Assembly (NCBI RefSeq): GCF_904846175.1
Contig: NZ_CAJGZM010000009.1
Span: 18,016-82,015 of the forward strand
Reading direction: 5' to 3'
DNA: 64,000 nucleotides
Origin: Psychrobacter immobilis
Lineage (GTDB): Bacteria; Pseudomonadota; Gammaproteobacteria; Pseudomonadales; Moraxellaceae
Shown: in pieces, positions 58,098-64,000 of the stretch
Position numbering within the stretch: position 1 is the stretch's first letter
Layout: the number at the start of each line of letters is the position of its first letter
The notes under the pieces: generated by a model
What the model was told of the DNA's origin: nothing
The model's input: the letters and a program-made list of their open reading frames with translations, nothing else
Databases searched by the model: none
Position numbers and translations under genes: made by a program

Positions 58098-58226
58098 ATG
58101 AATGATGAGACAGAGGATTGTCAGCCAATACCGACCTTCCTACTTAAATCTCACTGTTTATATCCGCTTAATTTGATAAAAACCTCTATATCTCTGTTAA
58201 TAGATAACGAAAAGATAAATTTTTAA
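58098..58226 (+). CDS. Possible 42-residue small protein
   Basis: ATG 58098 is preceded by AGGAAG at good spacing; stop TAA at 58224-58226. The peptide starts MNDETEDCQP and has a short hydrophobic stretch. I recognise no family. It may be a chance ORF. Confidence 0.2.
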   Translation: MNDETEDCQPIPTFLLKSHCLYPLNLIKTSISLLIDNEKINF

Positions 58227-58234
58227 CCGGTTAA
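58223..58234. promoter_or_regulatory. 12-bp palindrome TTAACCGGTTAA
   Basis: A perfect 12-bp palindrome about 280 bases before the symporter unit, touching the end of the small ORF. Possible operator. Confidence 0.3.
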
Positions 58235-58511
58235 TATTGATTTTATCCTGCAAATTTTATGGTGTCATACCGAGCAACTTAAAATCAGTGTATATATCGC
58301 TCGCATTGAAAGAATTTGCTCATATGTTGATAATTTTGGGTTACTTATCTGATTGATCATTCTGCTTTAGCCGTTCGTCTACCGTTTTTATGGTTTTAAG
58401 ATGGACTGAGTGTCACACTACTTTTGGTAGTAGCACAAACACTAAAGCAAAATGACTTGTCAGACTCAAATCAGTGACCTTGTTTTTATGTTAGGCAAAA
58501 GGAGTTGTCCT

Positions 58512-58772
58512 ATGGAGAACCACAACGATTCATCAGGTTATTGGCGCGCCAATCTCCGTCTTATTAAAGTCAGCCTCGTCATTTGGGCGTTAGTCTCTTA
58601 TGGTTTTGGCATCTTGCTACGTCCATTATTGTCAGGTATTCGAATAGGCGGTACCGATATCAGCTTTTGGTTTGCACAACAAGGGGCTCTTATCGTCTTT
58701 ATCGCTTTAATCTTTTTCTATGCATGGCGCATGAATAAACTAGATAAACAATATGGTGTAGACGAGGAATAG
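58512..58772 (+). CDS. DUF4212 small subunit of Na+/solute symporter
   Basis: 86 residues from ATG 58512, with two membrane spans (about 20-42 and 54-72). The pattern YWRANLRLIKVSLVIWALVS and the SFWFAQQGALIVFIALIFFYAWRM block match DUF4212, the small partner of VC_2705-type symporters. AAAGGAG lies 8-9 bases before ATG 58512. The frame is open from 58452 but lacks a site. The large subunit starts 4 bases after its stop. Confidence 0.92.
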   Translation: MENHNDSSGYWRANLRLIKVSLVIWALVSYGFGILLRPLLSGIRIGGTDISFWFAQQGALIVFIALIFFYAWRMNKLDKQYGVDEE

Positions 58773-58776
58773 TCCT

Positions 58777-60645
58777 ATGAGTCAATTTACGATTAATATT
58801 ATTTTTGTAGGCCTATCCTTCGCTCTATACTTCGGTATTGCATGGTGGGCACGTGCAGGTTCGACCAGTGAATTTTATGTGGCTGGCGGCGGTGTGCATC
58901 CAGTAATGAATGGTATGGCAACGGCTGCTGACTGGATGAGTGCGGCGTCATTTATCTCGATGGCAGGTATTATTGCAACGGGCGGCTATGCGGCATCAAC
59001 CTACTTGATGGGTTGGACCGGCGGTTATGTTCTACTAGCCATGCTCCTAGCGCCTTACCTACGTAAATTTGGTAAGTTCACGGTTCCTGATTTTATTGGC
59101 GACCGTTTTTATTCTAAAACTGCGGCTATGATTGCGGTGGTTTGTTTGATTATTGCTTCAACCACTTACGTTATCGGCCAGATGACGGGTGCTGGGGTGG
59201 CATTCTCACGCTTCTTAGAAGTTGATAACACCACTGGTCTGATTATTGCGGCTGTTGTTGTATTCTTCTACGCCGTACTTGGTGGTATGAAAGGGATTAC
59301 TTACACGCAGGTTGCGCAGTATGTGGTTCTAATGATTGCGTATACGATTCCTGCAGTCTTTATCTCACTTGAGTTGACGGGCAACCCGATTCCAGGTCTT
59401 GGTTTGTTCTCAAACCATGTTGAAGCAGGTATTCCTATCTTAACCAAGCTTGATCAAATCGTCGTCGACTTAGGCTTTACCGCTTATACCGCTGATGTGC
59501 CGAACAAGCTAAATATGGTGCTATTTACGTTATCATTGATGATTGGTACAGCGGGTCTACCGCACGTTATCATTCGCTTTTTCACGGTTCCTAAGGTGGC
59601 TGACGCCCGTTGGACAGCTGGTTGGACGTTAGTTTTCATCTCGCTACTATACTTCACTGCCCCGGCAGTAGGTGCGATGGCACGTTTAAACCTAATCGAT
59701 ACTATTTATCCACAAGGTGTTGACGCCCCTGCTATCGAATATGATCAACGTCCAGACTGGATGAGAACATGGGAAGAAACGGGTCTTATTAAGTATAACG
59801 ATCTCAATAACGATGGTCGTATCCAGTTATATGCCGATAGTGGACTTGGTGCAGCAGAGCTAGCATTGGCTGCCGCAAACACTGATGGCGGTGATGTCGC
59901 TGCTACCACAGCTGCGGTTGAAAAAGCAAAAGCTGAACATGCTTTAGAGCGTGATGGTGTCTTTGTTGATAGAGGCTGGGCAGGTAACGAGCTTGACGTC
60001 AACGCTGATATCTTAGTATTGGCTAACCCAGAAATTGCACAGCTACCAGGTTGGGTTATCGGTCTTATCGCCGCCGGTGGTTTGGCAGCAGCGCTATCAA
60101 CGGCAGCTGGTCTACTACTTGCTATCTCATCAGCGATTAGTCATGACTTAATCAAGCGTAACCTTAACCCTAATATTAGTGATGCAGGGGAGCTAAAAGT
60201 TGCCCGTATCACGATGGCTATCGCGATTGTGGTTGCGACATGGCTCGGCATCAACCCTCCAGGGTTTGCCGCACAGGTAGTTGCACTAGCCTTTGGTATT
60301 GCGGGTGCTTCACTGTTCCCTGTATTAATGATGGGTATTTTCTCGAAACGTATTAATAACCTTGGCGCCATTGCTGGTATGCTAACCGGTCTTATTAGTA
60401 TTTTGGTCTATATCTTTGTCTTCAAAGGCTGGTTCTTCATTACGGGTACTGCAAACTTCCCTGATACTGAAGAGTATTGGTTGTTTGGTATCTCACCATT
60501 ATCATTTGGTGCGGTTGGTGCATTGCTTAACTTTATCGTTGCATTCGCTGTTTCTTATGCGACTGCGCCTCCACCAGCACATATCCAAGAGTTGGTTGAA
60601 AGTGTTCGTTCTCCACGTGGTGCTGGTGCGGCAATCGATCACTAA
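58777..60645 (+). CDS. Sodium:solute symporter, large subunit (VC_2705 family, ActP-like)
   Basis: 622 residues with about 13 membrane spans in the SSS fold. N-terminal blocks EFYVAGGGVHPVMNGMATAADWMSAASFISMAG are typical. Between spans at about residues 305-420 there is a large soluble segment, with DLNNDGRIQLYADSGLG resembling an EF-hand-like loop (Asp/Asn ligands), then a helical AATTAAVEKAKAEHA stretch. This loop is known from the VC_2705 group. The ligand is probably a small carboxylate or amino acid. It is translationally coupled to the DUF4212 gene. Terminator follows. Confidence 0.92.
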   Translation: MSQFTINIIFVGLSFALYFGIAWWARAGSTSEFYVAGGGVHPVMNGMATAADWMSAASFISMAGIIATGGYAASTYLMGWTGGYVLLAMLLAPYLRKFGKFTVPDFIGDRFYSKTAAMIAVVCLIIASTTYVIGQMTGAGVAFSRFLEVDNTTGLIIAAVVVFFYAVLGGMKGITYTQVAQYVVLMIAYTIPAVFISLELTGNPIPGLGLFSNHVEAGIPILTKLDQIVVDLGFTAYTADVPNKLNMVLFTLSLMIGTAGLPHVIIRFFTVPKVADARWTAGWTLVFISLLYFTAPAVGAMARLNLIDTIYPQGVDAPAIEYDQRPDWMRTWEETGLIKYNDLNNDGRIQLYADSGLGAAELALAAANTDGGDVAATTAAVEKAKAEHALERDGVFVDRGWAGNELDVNADILVLANPEIAQLPGWVIGLIAAGGLAAALSTAAGLLLAISSAISHDLIKRNLNPNISDAGELKVARITMAIAIVVATWLGINPPGFAAQVVALAFGIAGASLFPVLMMGIFSKRINNLGAIAGMLTGLISILVYIFVFKGWFFITGTANFPDTEEYWLFGISPLSFGAVGALLNFIVAFAVSYATAPPPAHIQELVESVRSPRGAGAAIDH

Positions 60646-60687
60646 GCCATTAAAAGTGCAAATGATGGACAAACTTTTACGATAATA

Positions 60688-60729
60688 GATCACTCACAGG
60701 CAGTAGCTGCTTGTGAGTGATTTTTTTAT
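60688..60729 (+). terminator. Rho-independent terminator of the symporter unit
   Basis: GATCACTCACA pairs with TGTGAGTGATT around a GCAG/CTGC inner stem, followed by seven T. Confidence 0.92.
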
Positions 60730-60885
60730 CCAACTCTTGATTATTTTATTCATCCCTCTTTAAAGCAAAAATGATGAGAAAAGTTACCATAAGTGCCATA
60801 ATAAATGCGCTTAAAATACTCATAAAAGTAAATTTGTTTTTAATAATTGGTATTAAATGCGCTGATGGCGTTAAGGAAAAGTATT

Positions 60886-61431
60886 ATGCTTTTTGAGTTT
60901 ATCGCGACCATAGCAGCTGGGTTTGGTTTGGCTGGGATAGCATTGGTTATAACTCACTTGAGTAAAATGGCTGGTAAGAAAGCGCCAAGATGGCTTATTC
61001 CATTATTTGGTGCCATCGGTATTTTTGGTTTTCAAATAAGCCAAGAGTATAGCTGGTTAGGCCAGCAGGTCGCCCAACTTCCTGAAGGCGTTCATGTTGT
61101 TAAAAAGGTTGAAGAAAGCACGTGGTTTCGTCCTTGGTCATATGTCAAACCACAGACATTACGCTTTATCGCCGCTGATAGCGGACACGCTCGCGCCAAC
61201 GCCGATGCGCCAAATATTTATTTGGTTAATTTGTATTTGTTTGAAAGGCGTAGAAGTGTGCAGCAAGTACCGCAAGTTATCGATTGTGCTGCCCCTGCTC
61301 GTGCAGACTATGTACTACAAGAAAAAGACAGTAAGCTCAGTATTGATGAGCATGTGAAGCAAACCACCAAATGGCGACCTTTAGAAAAGACTGACCCGCT
61401 GTATATCAATATTTGTATCAATAAAAGTTAA
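60886..61431 (+). CDS. Two-span membrane protein, unknown function
   Basis: 181 residues. TM spans at about 3-25 and 36-54 are followed by a soluble C-terminal half. I do not recognise a family. The soluble part has conserved-looking WFRPWSYVKPQTLRFIAADSG, and a Cys in QVIDCAAPARADYV. TAAGGAAAAG before ATG 60886 decides the start; TTG 60847 has none. Convergent with the rhomboid gene; no terminator seen. Confidence 0.7.
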   Translation: MLFEFIATIAAGFGLAGIALVITHLSKMAGKKAPRWLIPLFGAIGIFGFQISQEYSWLGQQVAQLPEGVHVVKKVEESTWFRPWSYVKPQTLRFIAADSGHARANADAPNIYLVNLYLFERRRSVQQVPQVIDCAAPARADYVLQEKDSKLSIDEHVKQTTKWRPLEKTDPLYINICINKS

Positions 61432-61503
61432 GACTGATATCTTATTGAAAATCTGATATTAAAAATAAATCTGATATTGAAAACACTGTTGTGCTCATAG
61501 AAG

Positions 61504-62109
61504 TTAATAGCGCGTATTCATACTGCTATAAGCATGCTTTGAATTCGCTCCTAACAGTAAGCCGGCGCATAGCCCACCAAAATGCGCCGCAAATGAGATG
61601 CCTTGCTGCGGCATTAGACCTTGTTTAATAGTAAACCAATAACCTGTGCCCATCACAATGCAAGCAAGCAAATATCCCCATCGCCTTGCAAATACTGCCC
61701 CGCCTATCATGTAACCAAGCATCGCAAAACAAAGCCCCGACGCGCCGATATGAATCGATAACGGCGAACCAATGACCCAAGTTACCAATCCTGATGCCAC
61801 GGCTAATTTAAGCACCGTACGATAAGCATTATTTTCAAATAGCCCAAATAAGAATAGAATTTGTAATAGCGTTAACGTATTGCCAAGTAAGTGGGAAAAA
61901 TTGCCGTGCATTGTCCATGATGCAAAAACCCCAATCATACTACCGGTATCTAAGGCACGTGGAACAATACCAAAAATATTCCACAGACCAAAAAATACCG
62001 TTTCATTAAGAAAGAACATACCCCACATCGGTATAAGAACAAAAGCATATAAGCCGATGACTTGCTTAATTCTTTGCATGACTAGGGTGAATAATTGCTG
62101 CCATTTCAT
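61504..62109 (-). CDS. Rhomboid-family intramembrane serine protease
   Basis: 201 residues, 6 membrane spans. Catalytic S124 is in the GASG motif (IHIGASGLCFAMLG) and His176 is in ISFAAHFGGLCAGLLLG; the conserved HGNFSHLLGN loop (about 68-76) has the His-Asn pair. It cuts transmembrane substrates in the inner membrane; targets unknown. AAAAGGT precedes ATG 62109. The 5'-nucleotidase gene is 44 bases upstream on the same strand. Confidence 0.92.
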   Translation of the reverse strand: MKWQQLFTLVMQRIKQVIGLYAFVLIPMWGMFFLNETVFFGLWNIFGIVPRALDTGSMIGVFASWTMHGNFSHLLGNTLTLLQILFLFGLFENNAYRTVLKLAVASGLVTWVIGSPLSIHIGASGLCFAMLGYMIGGAVFARRWGYLLACIVMGTGYWFTIKQGLMPQQGISFAAHFGGLCAGLLLGANSKHAYSSMNTRY

Positions 62110-62153
62110 CTGACGTGTTACCTTTTAAGCCTTCTAATTTTATTAAAACTCTA

Positions 62154-63206
62154 TTAATGACTCACAGAAGAAATCGAGCTTTCTACAGGTTTAAATGATA
62201 ATAATGACGCGTCTTTGTCTGCCGTTAATATACTTTTGGCATGCAACAATGAGGTCGAATGATAAGGGACTAGGGCCGTCGGCATAAAATTACGCGCTGC
62301 ATCAATATGTTTGACCGAATCATCAAAGAAAATATGTGGTGCAAAGGTTTTTAATACCGAAGTTTTTTCAAGTCCGCCTAAAAAAAACGCCATATCAAGA
62401 TTAACACCCCAGTCTCTTAAAGTTTTGATAGCCCGCAGGTCAGCAGGAGCATTACGGGCAGTGACTAAGGCTATCTTCATAGGAGAAGTATGCAAGCTTG
62501 CAGGCAAACGCTCCTGCATCTTCGACAGCTTAATCAACAGCTCTGCATAAGGTCCCTTTTCTATAGGTAAGTCACGCATTTCGGCTTCACGCTCATGAAA
62601 AGCCTGCAAACCTTTTTGCTTATAGAGCAGCTCACCTGAGTCATCAAATAATACCGCGTCACCATCAAAGGCGATACGCAGCTGATTTGTGTCTAGCTCA
62701 TAAGTATTTATAGGGGTAGCATCTAATATCGCACAGGCACAAATATTGGCATCTGCAACTTGTTGCGCATCATCACGATTGGTGGTCAAAAACAAATCCA
62801 CATTAAAATCTTTAATATAGTGCGCTACAGGACTTCCAGAGATAAATGCCGAGCGTGAAATGGTTAAGCTATGTTCACGAATTGCATTGAGCACTTGAAT
62901 ACCCGTATCAGGGCTACTTTTTGAGACAATCACCACTTCCACTAACGGCGTATCAATACCTGAATCCTGCCCTTCACAGTCATGACAATAATTATTTAAA
63001 TTTAATAATGCTTTAATAAGCGGATAGCCTGCGCCGATACTGAGCAGATCATTCTCACGTTCGGCCATATAGTTGCGGAATTCTTTAATCGCCTCGGTAG
63101 GTCGCTGTTGTAATAACGCTATCAAATGATTTTCAGATTCTGATAAATCAAATAAAGCGGTTGCTGATATTGCAACGATTAAGGTATTGGTAAAATCTAC
63201 TGCCAT
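62154..63206 (-). CDS. 5'-nucleotidase, cytosolic NT5C1-like (PF06189)
   Basis: 350 residues, cytoplasmic. It should dephosphorylate nucleoside monophosphates. Typical parts: LIVAISATALFDLSESE near the start, RIAFDGDAVLFDD (HAD nucleophile region), IALVTARNAPADLRAIKTLRDWGVNLDMAFFLGG and HIFFDDSVKHIDAA (last acid pair). Two CxxC-like spots occur (NYCHDCEG, NICACAI). AGAGAAAG precedes ATG 63206. Probably cotranscribed with the rhomboid gene. Confidence 0.88.
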   Translation of the reverse strand: MAVDFTNTLIVAISATALFDLSESENHLIALLQQRPTEAIKEFRNYMAERENDLLSIGAGYPLIKALLNLNNYCHDCEGQDSGIDTPLVEVVIVSKSSPDTGIQVLNAIREHSLTISRSAFISGSPVAHYIKDFNVDLFLTTNRDDAQQVADANICACAILDATPINTYELDTNQLRIAFDGDAVLFDDSGELLYKQKGLQAFHEREAEMRDLPIEKGPYAELLIKLSKMQERLPASLHTSPMKIALVTARNAPADLRAIKTLRDWGVNLDMAFFLGGLEKTSVLKTFAPHIFFDDSVKHIDAARNFMPTALVPYHSTSLLHAKSILTADKDASLLSFKPVESSISSVSH

Positions 63207-63343
63207 AACTTTCTCTATTTATAAGAATCTGATTAAAACTGTCATATCAAAATATCCGCAACCAGTTTACTATATTTACTGCAATCTATAATGTTAAGAA
63301 ATTTTTATGAGAAAAGCACCAGCTTATTACTGATTAGAGAACA

Positions 63344-63373
63344 TAAAAAAAGCCTGCATACACAGGCTTTTTA
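63344..63373 (-). terminator. Rho-independent terminator of dodecin
   Basis: AAAAAGCCTG pairs with CAGGCTTTTT around CATACA. The minus-strand U-run lies 47 bases past the dodecin stop. Confidence 0.9.
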
Positions 63374-63419
63374 TTTTTTGAAATTAGGTTTGTAAGTAAT
63401 TTAGTATTATTAATAATAA

Positions 63420-63638
63420 TTAACTAAGATCAGTATCTTCATTAATGACAAAGCTCACAATCATAATGACATGATACTTATCAATCTTACCATCTGTAAT
63501 GCCTACTTTCTGCTCTTTTACCCAAGCACCTTGAACATTGTTAATAGTTTTGGCGATACGCGCCACGCCTTTTTGAATAGCGTCTTCAAAACTTTTTTCT
63601 GAGGTACTACTTACTTCAATATTTTTTGCAATAGTCAT
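63420..63638 (-). CDS. Dodecin family flavin-binding protein
   Basis: 72 residues from ATG 63638. Dodecin forms a 12-mer that stores flavin. The pattern KNIEVSSTSEKSFEDAIQKGVARIAKTINNVQGAWVKEQKVG and KYHVIMIVSFVI matches the family; the key Trp (GAWVKEQ) and a Gln (VKEQKV) are kept. AAGGATG before ATG 63638 decides the start. The frame is open from 63674 but lacks a site. Confidence 0.93.
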   Translation of the reverse strand: MTIAKNIEVSSTSEKSFEDAIQKGVARIAKTINNVQGAWVKEQKVGITDGKIDKYHVIMIVSFVINEDTDLS

Positions 63639-63838
63639 AATTTTATCATCCTTGTGATTATTAATTCTTATCATATCAAATTTATCTATAAAAGCTCATG
63701 TTTTCAAAGCTATCCTGCATTGACAACATGGACTATAATTATCATAGCTTTAATAAGTGCTCTCAACAAGGGATCGATGTTAAGTTATGTATTAGGGATA
63801 TATAAAACCGTCCTTAAGACCCAAACCCGAGTCAAAAG

Positions 63839-63870
63839 AAAACCCCCTCTGCTTTCGCAGAGGGGGTTTT
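63839..63870 (-). terminator. rRNA operon terminator
   Basis: AAAACCCCCTCTGC pairs with GCAGAGGGGGTTTT around TTTC. Minus-strand U-run; it lies 13 bases beyond the 5S 3' end. Confidence 0.93.
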
Positions 63871-63882
63871 CAGGAATAGAGA

Positions 63883-63996
63883 GCTGACGATGACCTACTC
63901 TCACATGGCCGGAGCCACACTACCATTGGCGCGATGATGTTTCACTTCTGAGTTCGGGAAGGGATCAGGTGGTGCCATCATGCTATTGTCGTCAGC
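63883..63996 (-). rRNA. rrf: 5S ribosomal RNA
   Basis: On the minus strand the sequence starts GCTGACGACAATAGCA and ends GTCATCGTCAGCTC. The ends pair to form helix I, and CCCTTCCCGAACTCAGAAGT and GAGAGTAGGTC are universal 5S segments. About 114 nt. The 16S and 23S genes should lie to the right, outside the window. Confidence 0.93.
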
Positions 63997-64000
63997 AAAG

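Larger units (their letters stand above)
57395..58511. other. Long AT-rich spacer between divergent transporter genes
   Basis: About 1.1 kb. Base composition is strongly A/T. It contains two perfect palindromes (57852-57861 and 58223-58234), a promoter-like pair TTGTTA-17-TATATT (57983-58011) and one short ORF with a good ribosome site (58098). No tRNA, IS or long ORF is seen. Part of it must regulate the two transporter units. Confidence 0.55.

Overview
The window looks like chromosomal core sequence of a gamma-proteobacterium of the Moraxellaceae, most probably Psychrobacter. This is inferred from protein family signatures, the AT-rich spacers and the gene neighbourhoods; no database search was possible. 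Nearly all genes are housekeeping or metabolic. I see no phage, insertion sequence with a transposase, CRISPR array, tRNA gene or obvious genomic island.

Layout. 1-10.1 kb: the 3' part of rsmI, a PfkB-family kinase, metY and nfuA (both minus), a broken AhpD-like gene, an alpha/beta hydrolase, then a nicotinamide-salvage cluster (NadM-Nudix, NadV, and an SGNH hydrolase overlapping nadV). 10.2-22.6 kb: zinc-free L31 (rpmE2) with a long leader, a small lipoprotein, an FAD oxidoreductase, a LOG protein, a second hydrolase, an exonuclease-X-like protein, an M23 peptidase, dtd, psd, a DUF1287 protein, an HD hydrolase, an MFS carrier and an isochorismatase-like hydrolase. 22.8-33.1 kb: fadB-fadA (minus), a structured inverted-repeat spacer, ispA, a DUF72 protein, an ABM-fold monooxygenase, sodB, rdgB and tig. 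33.6-42.6 kb: clpP, clpX, an SDR, a TsdA-type dihaem cytochrome, a PTS-IIC-like membrane protein, a SPOR protein and argS. 43-53.5 kb: DUF2788 and DUF1176 proteins, cmoA-cmoB, msrA, tpm, an MltB-type transglycosylase, two unrecognised proteins (one TIR/DUF4062-like), murI and a DUF1285 protein. 53.9-64 kb: ETF-ubiquinone oxidoreductase, an AGCS carrier, a two-gene Na+/solute symporter (DUF4212 plus large subunit), a two-TM protein, a rhomboid protease, a 5'-nucleotidase, dodecin, and 5S rRNA with its terminator on the minus strand. The 5S gene marks the end of an rRNA operon that continues beyond the right edge.

How genes work together. FadB/FadA with ETF-QO cover fatty-acid beta-oxidation and delivery of its electrons to quinone. 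tig, clpP and clpX form the usual chaperone/protease cluster. CmoA and CmoB act in succession on tRNA U34. NadV and NadM-Nudix form the two-step route from nicotinamide to NAD. Most units end in clear rho-independent terminators, often bidirectional between convergent genes.

Most notable: (1) a 168-bp multi-stem inverted-repeat element upstream of ispA/fadB; (2) a roughly 265-nt putative leader before rpmE2; (3) a 19-bp perfect palindrome upstream of sodB; (4) recurring Asn/Asp-rich insertions or N-terminal extensions in conserved enzymes (RsmI, IspA, SDR, CmoA, MurI, ETF-QO), some with visible tandem DNA repeats; (5) a nonsense codon inside an AhpD-like gene; (6) a TIR/DUF4062-like protein of unknown role. 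I did not find a system I can confidently call new.
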